From Diphasiastrum complanatum (Eukaryota > Streptophyta > Lycopodiopsida > Lycopodiales > Lycopodiaceae): a DNA stretch of 64,000 bases. The stretch lies in NCBI GenBank assembly GCA_029204225.1, contig CM055092.1, positions 17,541,921 through 17,605,920 on the forward strand, read 5' to 3'. Below the pieces are notes generated by a model. That model made no database searches. It was not told where the DNA came from and saw only the letters and a list, made by a program, of their open reading frames with translations. The translations under genes and the position numbers were made by a program. This document shows positions 1 to 11,849 of this stretch, in pieces. Position 1 is the first letter of the stretch; each line of letters starts with the position of its first letter.

Positions 1-770
1 CGTTTTGGCACTTTTGATAAAAAAAAATACAACAGTGAGTCTAAAATGAGCCAGGACTTTGTTTTAATCGACCTTCAGTATTTTCAGCTTTTTCGCGACA
101 TACTCAGAAGGCCGACACTTCGGGTCAGGCCGACACTTTGGGGTATCCATATACAAGCCAAGGTCAAGATGAGTTATCGGGTATGGACGAATTATCAGAC
201 CTCAGCTACTTGGGCATGAAGTTTTCAAACTATCACAATCCATCGCTGTCATGCAACGTTAACAAAGATGTAGTGTTTAGCTTAAACTTAGTCTAATCCA
301 GTATGATATATGTATTAGATAGACATGCATAGATGACGATCATAGAGTGAGCCCTGAACGCAACACTCAAAGAGGTGCATATCAAGGAAGTAAGATAGTT
401 CTAGCAGTAGCTAGTTCATTCGTGAGAGAGAACACATCTCTTATGTCGACACAGTAATATGGGAAACAGACAACGCTCAAAAGAAATTCATTGTTTGTAT
501 ACTCGATTTTGGATAATACATACGAGTTATAGTTTTATGCTTAATGTGCAATCTTTGAATGTTGTTTGTTCAATTTATCAATAGATATATTTCCACTGTC
601 ACTAGACATTATCTATTGTTCATAAATTCATTGTCAGATTAGCAGTACCTATCTGCTATCTGGAGGATGACTGATCGTGGTTTAAGACAATAGCTTTGTC
701 TGACAGATCAGCTCCATCTAAGCTATACATTGGAATCGTCGCCTGAGCCAGAATTGTCTGATTCACATCA
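1..770. other. Unassigned AT-rich stretch, possibly the 3' part of an LTR
   Basis: I see no convincing reading frame here. The stretch ends directly before a primer-binding-site-like sequence at 772, so part of it may be an old LTR read on the plus strand. No partner LTR was found in the window. Confidence 0.3.
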
Positions 771-771
771 A

Positions 772-784
772 TGGTATCAGAGTG
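772..784 (+). other. Primer-binding-site-like sequence (initiator-Met tRNA type)
   Basis: TGGTATCAGAGTG matches the usual plant retrotransposon primer site TGGTATCAGAGC except for the final bases. It lies just after a CA dinucleotide, as expected at an LTR end. The element behind it is not recognisable. Confidence 0.35.
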
Positions 785-1101
785 AGAAGATTTTTGCAAG
801 TGCTCGTAGATAGTAACCTACGGGTTTTAACGACTCCTTGCGGTTTGCGGTTTGTTGCAATTTGTGGTTTGAGTCGTGCTTCTCGTAAACGTCGATTTAA
901 TAGTGTCCTTCGGTTTGGAGATAGCTTTGCGGTTCTGCTTGTTTCTAACTTTGCGTGTATTTCTACAAACTGATTCAGAGAGAGAGAATTCTTGAGAGAT
1001 GAAGGAGGGCAAAGGGATGAGTAGGAGAAGATTAAACTCCAACACTCCCCCTTAAGCTTACTACTACAAATCTGGACTCAAGTTGAGATTTAACAATTCA
1101 A

Positions 1102-1680
1102 CTAGAGATCATCATACCAGGCCCTTGGAGCCTGCTTCAGACCATATAATGCCTTATGCAATTTGCATAGTAGATTCTCCCTGCCTTGAAGGATATAACC
1201 TTCTAGTTGATAGATGTAGACATTTTCTTGTATGTATCCATGTAGGAATGTCGTCTGGACGTCCATCTGGTGAATATCCAGATCTTTTGCAAGAGATATA
1301 GCCAATAAAGTACAAAGAGATTGATGTTTTACTACTAGACTGAAGGTCTCAATGTAGTCTATCCCATATACTTGTTCAAAGCCTTTAACCACCAATCTAG
1401 CTTTCCATTTGGATATAGATTCATCTGGCTTAAGCTTCAGCTTAAAGATCCACTTGGAGTCAATTGGTTTTACACCAATAGGAGGATTGACAAGACTCCA
1501 AGTCTTGTTCTTCATTAGAGATTGATACTCGGCATCCATGACAGCTTTCCATTTGTCTGCATCGGGCATTGACAGTGCTTTTGCTACGATGGCAGGTTCA
1601 TCATGACTGATGAAAGTCTGAAGGATGAAGCGGTTAGCTGTTGTCGTTGTTTCACAGATCTTCGTATTGCATGTGCTTGA
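1102..1680 (-). pseudogene. Ty1/copia reverse transcriptase fragment
   Basis: The minus-strand frame reads as the front of a copia reverse transcriptase. It shows the KWKAVMDAEYQSLMKN block, then WIFKLKLKPDES, KARLVVKGF, the DVQTTFLHG motif and LHKALYGLKQAPRAWY. The frame is open upstream of the first ATG (1569) to about 1680, which matches the linker before copia RT. Catalytic YVDD and the RNase H are missing, so it is a truncated relic. The copia gag, protease and integrase pieces on the same strand at 6.6-8.8 kb may be the rest of the same element, split by the DNA transposon relic at 1.9-4.7 kb; that link is inference. Confidence 0.85.
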
Positions 1681-1934
1681 TCAGATGATTCTCCTTGGTG
1701 AATGACTGGGATTGTTTGTGATTGAACAATCGTGGGTCTAGGCCCATCGACGGTAAGTGGAGCCGTTGGGATGAACTCCGTTGTTTGAACAGTCGTAGGT
1801 CATAGCCTATCGATGGAAAGTGAAGCTGTTATGGCAGTCTCTTGCATTGGTTGCTTCTACTTGAAATCGTAAGACTTGTCTTCAAGGAAGAAAATGTCGT
1901 GATTGACTGAGATCTCACAAGAACACATATAGCA

Positions 1935-2350
1935 AATATCCACGCACAATACAAAGGAGGACGCGCGGGCAAAAAAACATTTGCATGGATATAGCCGTGG
2001 ATTAGCATGGATATACGCGTGGATACAAGCACGTGGATGTTCCACACAAATGTCATTTCCGGCAGTAGATCGACCGGATGTCGTGAAATTCAAAATGCGT
2101 GGATTATCTACGCCAAGTCCGACTATCGGCAGCCAAAAACCTCCGACACCCGTAGCCGGAAATAGGAATGAATCCACGCCATAGTAAAAATTAAATAAAA
2201 AAATCTCGGCTTTCGCGTGGATATTGCGTGGATAATTAATTATCCATGCAAAATCCAAAGAGTTGAGGCCGTGGATACCGCGTGGATAAATTTTTTTTTA
2301 TATCCACGCGGATAGATTTTTGGAATTTGCGTGGATTATCCATGCAAAAA
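1935..2350. repeat. Cluster of GTGGAT/ATCCAC repeats, left side of a DNA transposon relic
   Basis: The motif GCGTGGAT or its complement ATCCACGC recurs about a dozen times in both orientations, often as ...GTGGATAATTAATTATCCA-like palindromes (2228-2250). A second, smaller cluster of the same motif sits at 4606-4681. Dense short repeats in both orientations near the ends are typical of En/Spm (CACTA) transposons. I could not find a clean CACTA terminus. Confidence 0.6.
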
Positions 2351-2431
2351 ATTTTGTCCAAAAAAAAAAACATTTGGTGCGAACCAAAATGTGGTTTGCT
2401 CCGAAACTAGAGGTGACTTTCTATTTTTGTG

Positions 2432-2436
<5 letters not shown>

Positions 2437-2480
<44 letters not shown>
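2437..2480. repeat. (GA)n microsatellite
   Basis: Uninterrupted GA dinucleotides, with one imperfect AAAG step near the end. Confidence 0.95.
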
Positions 2481-3178
2481 TATAGATGGGAGTGAAATTG
2501 AGATGAGGATGAATGTGAGTGAGAAGATTGATAGTGTTTAGGATTTTTAGTTCATTGATGGATGTTAATAGTATGTGTTTTGTGATCATAGGTTTTAAGA
2601 TCTTTTTTGTTTGTGATGTAGGTTTGGATATGAAAAATGAAAAATGAGCTTTCATTGCAAAGGATTCAAAGATCAAGTGCATGCAAAAGGAAAATTAAAG
2701 ATTGCAAAACAATGGAGATACAATAGTAAAGGTAAATTCACATTTATTTTGATTCATTTGATATTTAGTTGATAACTTAATGTGTTATCTATTGATGCAT
2801 TATATTGTGGTTTCCATTACTTTTCATTGTGCTTTCCATTACTTTTTATTGTGCATTCTAGCATGCAAATCATGTGCTAAAATAGATACATTGCATTGAA
2901 TTCATCAATGAATACATTTGCATTGCATAGATGTGCATTAAATAGACTATACATTGCATTGCATACATCAATAGATACATTTGCCATCAATAGATGTGCA
3001 TTCAATAGACTATACATTTGCATTCATGGATTAAAAATATATGCATTCAAAATTTTTGCAAGAATGATGTGATGCCAAAACATTACATTGATTGAATTAA
3101 AAACAAGTACATTGAGAGAATAAATTCTCTCTTCCTACATTGCCTTCTACAAGGACTTACATTTAATTTAAAAACCTC

Positions 3179-4272
3179 TACTGATCATCACTTCCATCCT
3201 CCTCACCTCCTTCATCTTCTAGGTGTACATTGGTGTCCACATCTTCAAACTCCCCTTCGCTCTCATTCACGTACTCTTCCATGTTCTCTTCCACATTTTT
3301 TTCCACATCACGAACACTTGAAGTTGTAGAGCCTCTCTACAAAAAAGAATCAAAGATTTAATTAAATTGAGATAAAACTTACTTGTAAACCACAAAGTAA
3401 ACAATCACAAAACAATAAAGGTTAAGAGTTTACAATTGGAAACAATCCATGGGATTCCATAAAAGCCTTAAGGCCGGCATATCCATGATCGTAACCTCGC
3501 TTGTACTCCGCGACGGTCATGTGTCTTCCAAAATCACTAAGCTACATTCAACAAAAAAACATAGTTTAGCAATAAAAAACATTAACAATCTCACTACAAA
3601 AATAGAATCATATTAAAAAATATTGCACTTACAAATTGGGTCTCTAGATTGTCCCTTCCTCCCGATCCCAAGTGACTTTGGCCATGTTTTAAGAGCTTCT
3701 CGGCGGCGGACCTATGTTGTTGTTCATACTTTTGGGGATTGTTTTGCAACAATTCCCCTTTCACCTTCCTCCAATCCCTTTTGGAGCACCATCCAGGCCT
3801 CGTGGGATTCTTGGGATTCCTCATGGCTCTTCTCATCAATTGCCTTTTGTTTCGAATCCAAAGGCACATTGTATTCAAGGCCCAAGTCATACTAAAAGCA
3901 TTGGATTGAGGGAGTCTCTATTATTTTATTTTTGTCTTCAAGCGATTGGGAGGACCAATCGATCATGTAATCTTTACCAAAATATAAAGCAACTAAATCA
4001 CGCAAACGGGCATGAACTACATTGCCACGCGTATTTTTTATAACTCCACCACGTGGATTAAGATCATAATACACACTACACGATTCTTGGGAAGGGGCAT
4101 CTTCGGAAGCTCTTCTCTCGGATGATTCACCCGAAGAAGATAACACAAGATTTTTTATTCTATCTCTTTGTTGAGGAGATAGATTCTCAAACCACTCTTG
4201 ATTATATTCTTTGGGCTCCTCATGAGCTCTTCTCCTAGATGGTCTCCCACTTGACCTACCACTTGAAGACAT
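3179..4272 (-). pseudogene. En/Spm-like (Ptta-type) plant transposase accessory protein, probably broken
   Basis: A minus-strand gene model starts at ATG 4272. Exon 1 is rich in Ser, Arg and Glu and ends in a segment with RGNVVHARLRDLVALYFGKD. A frame change near 3891 (a short intron or a frameshift) leads to RPGWCSKRDWRKVKGEL, then HGQSHLGSGG, with a good donor at 3632. Further exons are 3541-3434 (HMTVAEYKRGYDHGYAGLKAF) and 3336-3179, a strongly acidic tail ending in a TAG stop. Splice sites at 3632/3542 and 3433/3337 are GT/AG. The order (basic W-containing block, N-rich block, H-x-GSGG) resembles plant transposase family 24 proteins of CACTA elements. Subterminal-type repeats flank it at 1935-2350 and 4606-4681. 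The family assignment is from pattern memory. Confidence 0.5.
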
Positions 4273-4605
4273 TGTATCAAAGAAAAAATTTAAAAGTTAG
4301 AAAGTAGTGGAGAATGGGAGTGAAAGAGTATTGAAGATTTTTAGATTAGAAGAGTAAGCAATGAATAGAAAGCAATAGATTAATTGTAAGCAAGAACAAA
4401 CGAGATCCATAGAGCAAGCAAAAGCAAGAGCAAGATCACTAGCAATGAAGAGCAACCAAAAGCAAGCAAGCAAGATCTATAGAGCTTAGAAGAGCAATAG
4501 CAAGCAAGAGCACTAAACACTAGATTAGAAATCCTATAAAACTTGAAAGCAAAAGAAGAGGAGCAAGAATGCTCGTGAAAATGCTATTATATTGGCATTC
4601 AAGTT

Positions 4606-4681
4606 TCACGTGGATTATCCATGCACATGTTATCCATGCGTGGATAATCCACGTGATATCCACGCGTGGATGTTCCACGCA
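4606..4681. repeat. Palindromic CACGTGGAT repeats, right side of the DNA transposon relic
   Basis: CACGTGGATTATCCATGC at 4607-4624 is answered by its near-perfect inverse at 4638-4655, followed by another CACGCGTGGATGTTCCACGC unit. The words match those at 1935-2350 across the transposase-like gene. GTGGATGTTCCAC is shared by both clusters in direct orientation (2033 and 4666). Confidence 0.7.
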
Positions 4682-4699
4682 TTTTTTTTTCCCTCTCTT

Positions 4700-6050
4700 G
4701 GCAAGTGAGAGGGTCCCCCACATGGGCTTGCATGCTTCAAATGTCATTCAATATTCTCATAATCTTTTCTAGATTTTATGAGAGTATTTTATTGTAGGAT
4801 TTTACATAAAATATATTTTTTAATATGATGGAATGTAAAAAAATCAATTCAAAGATCATTATGGTAGTATTTAATTGTTAAAACTAGTTTTATATTGTTA
4901 TAAATTTTATTTTTCTTGAGATTTGACATACAAGACAAAATCATGAGATAAGAAATAGTACATATTATTATTAAACAAGTAATTTGACAAGTTTTTTTTT
5001 TAAGATTTTATGACATAATATTGTGTCAAATCGGTGATGTCATAAAACATTTAGTTTATTAATAATGTAGGTGTCATAGATTTGATATAATTTGATGACA
5101 TAATTACATGGTCAAATAAAAAAATTTTGCTTTTGTCATGTGGCCTCTTAAATGGTTGCATGGGGTCATTTAGATTCATGATCAAAAGCATTGATGTTAT
5201 ATTGAGGACCTTAGTGATATGTGACCTATATGATAAATTTTTTTAATTGTTGGTGTGTGACCTATATAACCTTATATCAAATCATACTAATTAGTTGAAA
5301 TATCATTTAGCATTGTAATAAAGATGTTGATCAATGGTGTGTTATCTAGTATATGATTTCTTGCATACAAAGCAACCATAGATAGAAAGGGCGAATGCAT
5401 ACGTCATGAGATACCATGGCACACTAGGCCAATCCAAAGAGATTTATCTTTAACTAACTCGAGCCAAGTATTAATTAATCAAATGAGTGATTGAGTGGGC
5501 AATGAATCAATTGAGTATATGACTGATTGTTTGATTTTGATCATTCCATCTTGAAAGAAAGATCGAGTGAGATCATCACTCATCTTAGACAAGAGTTTAA
5601 ACTGAGAGCTTTGAACATTGACTGCTATGTGGTCTTTAGATTAGTTGAGATAGGCCTGCACGCACTATCTATAGATGTCTAACATTTGTGAGTATGAACC
5701 TCATTTTGATTGCTCGTCATGTGTTGCCCCACCCAAGCAATTTTCTTGATAGCAATGTTACTAGAATATTAGATTTACATTAAGCATAAGTAGAATATAC
5801 ATGGCTTAGATGTTGGCATGTCTTTAACAAATTTTATTATATTTGTTCAGTACATATGGTCTCATAATGATTACTTATGATGTGGTCTAGAGTAGCTGGC
5901 TACAGTGTGTATATGTCATCATCATCAGATAGCGATTCATCTCATGATCGCAACAACAAGTATATATTGTTATTGATATTGACATCAATTGCACTTTATT
6001 TGTTATTTGAATATGAGTGTATAACTTTTCTTGCAAATTTATTCTTACAA
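4700..6050. other. AT-rich DNA without recognisable genes
   Basis: No frame with recognisable domains and no clear terminal repeats. Many short poly-T and TTGATAT-like words. Confidence 0.5.
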
Positions 6051-6056
6051 TGACAT

Positions 6057-6540
6057 TTGATTGGAATTATGAATTCTAGGGAAATTATTGTACCTCCACG
6101 TGATTTAGCAAAAGAAAAAAGAATTGAGCTCTATCACAGAAAAAATGAGCAAGCAAGACTAAAGTACAATGAACAACTATTGACTGGTTCATCTTCAAGC
6201 TCTTCCATCAGTCAACGTAGACCGCCTATTGATCCATCACATGTATGTATATTGATTTATGTCATAATTTTTTTATTTGTAATAGTGATGTAATCCGATT
6301 TGCTCTTTGGATATAGTATATTGCTCTTTGGAAAGCCAAGACACCACTCCATCACAAATGAAGATTGAAAATGCACTAAATGTACAAAGACTATTTTGTC
6401 AATTTTTGTCACATGTTACAATTCGTCACATGTTAGAATTTGTCAATTTTCACTTGAATGACACTGAAAGAATTTGTGCAATTTGCAATTGGATTATTGG
6501 ACCAGTTTCAACCAAAATATAATGAGGATACCATGTACAT
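6057..6540 (+). other. Short unidentified open frames
   Basis: Two short open frames lie here. The first (6057-6293) gives a charged peptide, KEKRIELYHRKNEQARLKYN, then a run of serines and a hydrophobic end. It faintly recalls N-terminal blocks of rolling-circle transposon proteins, but it is too short to assign. The second (6307-6522) is unrecognised. A nearby upstream serine-codon run at 5918-5940 could belong to the same relic. Confidence 0.2.
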
Positions 6541-6621
6541 GCACACAATGCAAAGGCCTACAATGGACATGCTTGAGCCCGAAGCTCTGATTGTCATGTC
6601 AATGGCAGGTGATGAAGGTTC

Positions 6622-7129
6622 TCATGGAACAACATCTTTGCCTTTGATGTCGACAAACTGATCCTCGATCAATATTGTATCCCGGTTGTACAAGATTTGC
6701 TGGGTATGGGGATCATACAGCTTATATGTGTTATCAGATGAAGTATATGCAATCAGGATGGTCTTGAGACCTTGGAAGTTGAATTTCTTCATCGTGTCTT
6801 TCGGGATTGGCACGTAGGCAACACATCTGAATACTCTTAGGTTCTTCACAAAAGGCTTAGAGCCTGTCCACACCTTATGAACATCTGGTCTAGACGTAAG
6901 CTACAGTGGAGACAGCTTCGGCCCAGAAACTCTTGGGCAGCAATGCATGCGCTAGCATACATTTGGCTGATTCAACTAGAGTACGGTTCTTCCTCTCGGC
7001 TAAGCCATTTGACTGAGGACTATAAGGAATGATGAATTGCTGCTCAATGCCTTGGCTCTGGCAGTACTCCTTAAACTTAGTAGAGATGTATTCTCCACCA
7101 TTGTCAGACTTTAGGGTGTTAGAAATCAA
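6622..7129 (-). pseudogene. Copia integrase fragment (second half of the core and C-terminal region)
   Basis: Two consecutive minus-strand frames form one integrase piece. 7129-6890 has LKSDNGGEYIS (the second catalytic Asp), IPYSPQSNGLAERKNRT (containing the catalytic Glu) and SFWAEAVSTVAY. 6873-6622 has the copia tail with VFRCVAYVPIPKD, a GYTS-like SSDNTYKLYDP block and DTILIED. A frame break lies between them near 6880. The N-terminal half of the core and the zinc finger are absent, replaced by an oppositely oriented integrase block at 7222-7758. It is a dead relic of the copia element whose gag lies at 8141-8794. Confidence 0.9.
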
Positions 7130-7221
7130 TGAAAAACTTCATTGTTGTTGTTTATGATGCACATTAATGTTGACAGCCTATGACCAACTGTCAATAGTCG
7201 TAGGCTAGTCTATTAGTCTAC

Positions 7222-7758
7222 TCGTAGGTTTTCAGAGATTTCCCAAAGATGGAGCAACAAGAGCCAATGGCATTCTTGATCTTGTTCATAGTGATCTGTG
7301 TGGACCAATACAAACTAGGTCCATTAGTGGTTGTTACTATTTCATCACATTCATTGATGACTATAGTAGACATATCTGGATTTATTTCATAAGCAAGAAA
7401 TCTGATGCTTTTGCCAAGTTTAGAGAGTTCAAGGCTCTAGTTGAAAAACAAACAGGTTGTTATATTAAGACCCTTAGATCAGATGGTGGCGGTGAGTATT
7501 TTTCAACAGAGTTTATAAATTTCTGCAAGGATCAGGGGATCAAGAGACAAACCATTACACCCTATTCACCACAACAGAACAAAGTTGCAGAACGGAAAAA
7601 CAGATCCATTGTGGAGATGGCTAGGGCAATGCTTAAGAGCAAGGGTTTGCCAAATACTTTTTGGGCAGAAGGATGCAACACAGCTACTCATATCTTGAAT
7701 TGGTGTCCTACGAAGTCCGTGGAGGGTAAGACACCTTACGAAGCTTTATTTGCAAAGC
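7222..7758 (+). pseudogene. Copia integrase core fragment, inverted relative to its neighbours
   Basis: An open plus-strand frame without an upstream ATG reads through the copia integrase core: FPKDGATRANGILDLVHSDL (first catalytic Asp), YFITFIDDYSRHIWIYFI, LRSDGGGEYFS (second Asp), TPYSPQQNKVAERKNRSIVE (Glu) and TFWAEGCNTATHILNWCPT, ending at TPYEALF. All three catalytic residues are present. Both flanks are copia coding pieces on the minus strand, so this block is an inversion or an insertion from a second, related copia copy. The right breakpoint lies at about 7745-7775, beside a small palindrome AAGCTTT...AAAGCTT. Confidence 0.9.
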
Positions 7759-7999
7759 TTAATCTTGCAGTACCTTCACCTTTAATAGCTTGTGTGCTAT
7801 TATCGCCAAGGTGAACGTACTTGTTGGTACTATATGGTCTATAGGACTCAAAACAACCAATGAGACTGGTCATTTGCTGAGTGGCACCAGAATCCAGGAA
7901 CCAAGAACTGTCGTTGGATGCTCCTTGATGGCTGGTCATGAAGGCATCATGATCCGCTTCTTGAATGGGCTGTGGGGCTTCTATAGCTATATTTGCCAC
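7736..7999 (-). pseudogene. Copia protease fragment
   Basis: The minus-strand frame has SWFLDSGATQQMT, the D-S-G form of the aspartic protease active site found in copia elements, followed by VHLGDNSTQAIKGEGTARL, the usual next block. The frame stops where the inverted integrase block begins. Gag lies upstream at 8141-8794 on the same strand, with a short broken zinc-knuckle region between. Confidence 0.88.
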
Positions 8000-8140
8000 T
8001 TGATTTGTCTGCCCCTTGTTGTTGTTCTTAGCTTGTAATATTCGTCAATCTTGAATTTTGTGGTTGTTTCGCTTGCAGTATCTGCAAAACAACTTCTTCT
8101 TCGTCTGCGGATTCGACTGTTTCTTGTGTTATGCTAGTTT

Positions 8141-8794
8141 CTAGTCTTGCTTTGATTGTTTCGGGCCTTTCTTCTTCTTCTGCTTAGTCATGCTCTTGCT
8201 GGTGTACAAGGCGTGAGAATCAGTTGAGAAACTTGAGGCTTTGTTCCTCCACGTATCTTCCTGCAACAACATTGTAATGACTCTCAAAATCGTGACGATC
8301 ATCACCCAACTATCATATGAGCTTGGCAAGCTTGTAACTAGTTGCATCACTATGTCTTGATTGTCTATGACTGATCCGACAGCAGCCATTTGCTTCAACA
8401 GGTTCTTGAATTGGTTAATGTGATTTTGTAGGGAATCACCATTCACCATCTTGAGGGAGTAAAATTTCTTCCTGAGATGTAGCTTGGAAGCTATATCTCG
8501 CACTTCGTATAGTGTGCTCAAGATGTCCCAGACTTCTTTGGATGTTTGGGCCTCAAATAAATGGCCGATCTGAATATCCGAGATATTGAGGATGATCAGC
8601 GCGAAAGCTTTGCCATCCTTCAGCTTCCATCTAGCGATTTCTGCATCGTCTGCTTCGGGTTTTTCTTCTGCACCTATAACAATGTCATACAATTCTTTAG
8701 CCATTTGCACTATTTTCATCTTAAATTTTCATAGATGGTAATTGGCTCCATCAAGCTTGTCCATGATAGGACTGGCTTTCCCTTGGGAATCCAT
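8141..8794 (-). pseudogene. Copia gag (UBN2 type) with a nonsense codon
   Basis: The frame starts MDSQGKASPIMDKLDGANYH at ATG 8794, which is the normal copia gag start, but an in-frame TGA follows at about 8731. The position is normally a tryptophan, so this looks like a TGG to TGA change. Beyond the stop the frame continues openly as a UBN2-type capsid: KDGKAFALIILNISD, SKEVWDILSTLYE, LRKKFYSLKMVNGDSLQNHI and LVTSLPSSYDSW. The leader and primer site are at 8795-8948, followed by an LTR from 8949, so the element's 5' end is preserved. Confidence 0.9.
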
Positions 8795-8937
8795 GTGGAA
8801 GATTAGTCTAGGTGATAGGAAAGACTATCAGTGAGTTAGTATGAAAATCTAGTGCGAAATTACAGAACAAGAAGACAATTACTCTATTGGCTAATAGAGT
8901 CTTGTTACTGTGGAAGTTTATTAGGCTACAGAAAATA

Positions 8938-8948
8938 GCTCTGATACA
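8938..8948 (-). other. Primer-binding site of the minus-strand copia element
   Basis: On the minus strand the sequence reads TGTATCAGAGC, one or two bases off the initiator-Met tRNA primer site. It directly abuts an LTR end (...CCCAACA). Confidence 0.65.
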
Positions 8949-9783
8949 TGTTGGGAAAGAGGGGTGTGAAGCGGAGGATAGCTCAAAAGAGAAATGAACA
9001 CCAAAAGAAGCGAATTCAAAACTTGAAAAAGAAATGAACTCGAATGGAAAGTGTTCATGTACAACGGAATAAGTTATCTCACTCTTTTCTTAAGCATGAC
9101 TACGCCTATCAGACTTGAACAGAACATTAGTGATAGAAATCATGTTTGATCTGATTACGTAGCCAAACATTAAGCATGTAGACATCAAAAAGATAATCAG
9201 TTGCGAACAGCTAGACTAAATATAAATCGCAAAGAGCAGACTATTAGACTAAGCAATTAGAGAGTCAGACATAATGTAGAAAAAGCATTGCAATATTGAC
9301 ACAAATCTGAATGCATAACAAACAAAGCTGTAATCAAATTAAGTATAGCGAAATATACAAGTCAATAATGCAGGTGAGCACAAGACAATAGCGGACAAAA
9401 CCACGTGCTTCACAAAGCTAACCACACAATCTGTGAAGGTGATAAACCTATTACTGACAATACAGATCTGGAGAAAAAGAATCGATGCACGAAAGCATCT
9501 ACAATGTCTGTCTCTAATTATCAATGATGTTTCTCTCTGATGCTGTTAAGCTTATTGCTTCGTTGTTTTGAGTACATAGATGGTATTCATTATATACATA
9601 ATTTTACAGGTGTGCAGATGAAGAAAGTACAAAAGTGGATGTGTCGTTTGTGGGAGATCGTAGGTGGCTACTGTAGTTGTCAAATCTGATTGCAAAGTGC
9701 ATGGGATGAGTGTGAGAAGGCTGCAACATCAGCCTTCGCTGAAATTAACGTTGATGAAAATGCAAAAATATGACACTCTGACA
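8949..9783 (-). mobile_element. 5' LTR of the minus-strand copia element (outer boundary approximate)
   Basis: The inner border is set by the primer site. A TATATAATG box lies at about 9590 on the minus strand, followed by pyrimidine-rich and AT-rich untranslated sequence, as expected of an LTR promoter. The outer border near 9783 is chosen from a TGTCAGAGTG start; no partner LTR was found to confirm it. Confidence 0.45.
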
Positions 9784-10458
9784 AATGCCTTAAAAATTTT
9801 GCAGGCTACCCCTCCTTAACCACAGGATGGGCTTTGCAGTAGTTCATATCATCACAAAGATGGCTTTACTGAATTACTCCACCCTGCAAAACACTGATAA
9901 ATTTGAAGAAGACTCCAGCATAAACCTATAAATCAGAAAGAATTGCCTTGCAAATCCTGTAAAAACACCAACACTCTCAACTAGTGATTAGTCTTTTTTG
10001 TACTTCTTTTCCTGTTTTTTCTCTGATTCAAGCCAAAACTGGCTCAATAAAAAGAAAAAGATAGCCAACAAAACCACCTAAATCATTGTGTAAAAAACAA
10101 AAAGCTGAAAAAAACCATTATTTACTCTTATTGATCTCGTTGCTAAACGAAAAAATGTCCCTAATGAAGTAAACGACAACACAAGTGAATTGAAAACCAG
10201 AAATTTACTTCCTGAAAACCAATATGAAGTGTCTAAACATCGAACCAATTGTATACCTGGTAGTGCACTTACCACACAACCGATTACACTTCAAACAAGA
10301 AAATCTACGGGAAGCATAATCCGCACTTTCACCACATCATTGCATACTCCACTGAATTCTCAAAATAGTGTCGAGATTCCATATCACACAATGGAAAAAT
10401 TCTCACAATTCGAGATTTCTTCATGAAAACAAATCAATGGCAAAACGAGCTTAGAATT
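9784..10458. other. Unassigned DNA between two copia-type primer sites
   Basis: No domain recognised. It may be leader or internal sequence of a second minus-strand element whose primer site is at 10459-10471. Confidence 0.3.
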
Positions 10459-10471
10459 GGCTTTGATACCA
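10459..10471 (-). other. Primer-binding-site-like sequence of a second minus-strand element
   Basis: The minus strand reads TGGTATCAAAGCC, close to the initiator-Met tRNA site. LTR sequence would lie to its right (10472 on), but no matching copy was seen. Confidence 0.4.
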
Positions 10472-10704
10472 ATATAAAGTCCTCAATCCAAGGATCCTAT
10501 TCTAAGCATGCCAGTCACAAGCAACACAAGGAAACCTGATGGTGGACAAACCAACCCAACCAAACCTAGATCAAACGGATCTAGCCCCTAGCCTCATTCC
10601 TGTTTGATATGGCGAACATGACCTGAATGGGCTCATCCTCGTCTTGCTCATCTTGTGATGTTGGCTCATCTGCCTCATACAATGGAGGCCCTCGGTAATC
10701 AAGC

Positions 10705-10928
<224 letters not shown>

Positions 10929-11831
10929 ATCAACTGTGTGCCCAAGTCATCTGCAGGCATGGGCTAAACGTTGTCTGTAGGCAAGTCAACTTGGCACTCC
11001 AAATCCGATATCTTCATCTACAAGATTAAAATTGAGCATATTATGGAAACAACATGATCAAGAATTGAAACCAACATATTAGGGAGACGTCAACCAACAT
11101 GCTATAGGAGAATAACCTATCACTTGCAATGCGCTCGTAATGGTCAGCAGTCTCCTATCATGAGTTGATGAGAGTGAGTTGATGATTGAGGAGTAGTGTG
11201 TAGAGAATGAGCATTCTAGAGATCAGTCACTGGATTGGAATCGGGCAATTCAAAGAGAGATAGCCAATTTGATGGATAAATGATCAGACTAGTGATGAGC
11301 GGAGGAGTTGTGTGAATGTGTATTTCTTGCATAGAGTTTGTGAAGAAGCTATTGTCATTAAAATGAGAATCCTTGGAATACTACTTATCAATTCTTTGTA
11401 CTATCTATTGCATATAATTGTGTATTGAGTGTTTGTGAATTCTACTGTTAAACTAAGATGAATCATGAGTATGAGTGTGAGTTTATTTGTTGTAGAGGTG
11501 TGAGATTGTAGATCTGAGATTATAAATCTGATGTTTGTGAATGGAGGATTTGTAAGATGCATGATAAGTGAATTGATCTTATCTTAGTTACTCGTGATGA
11601 CAGGCCAAAGTTATGATGCTGAATCCTTAGAATATGTTTGTTGAATTATGTTTGCCAGGAAATGCTGATGAATTGAAGTCTATTTGAAACAAGCAATAAT
11701 GTCGGTTGTTTGAGTAGGAGTGATAGGTTGCTTGATTTTTTAGTACATGTTCTAAGCTGGTGTTTGTGATTGAGCATAGCATTCAGCATTGGTAGCAGAT
11801 TGATTAACTAAGAGAGAAAAGAGCTAACATT

Positions 11832-11849
11832 TGGCGCCATTGACGACTC
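11832..11849 (+). other. Primer-binding site, TGGCGCC type
   Basis: TTTGGCGCCATTGACGA follows an LTR-like end (...GAGCTAACA). TTTGGCGCCGTTGCC-like sites are usual in plant Tat/Athila gypsy elements. A gag frame starts about 320 bases downstream, which supports the call. Confidence 0.6.

Noticed and set aside
6057-6540. Possible Helitron N-terminal fragment
   Set aside because: Only one short charged block is similar. There is no Rep or helicase motif and no CTRR hairpin end, so it is listed only as unidentified.
9339-10426. Short frames near the copia LTR
   Set aside because: No domains. The region is explained by an LTR with a promoter box and by unassigned flanking sequence.
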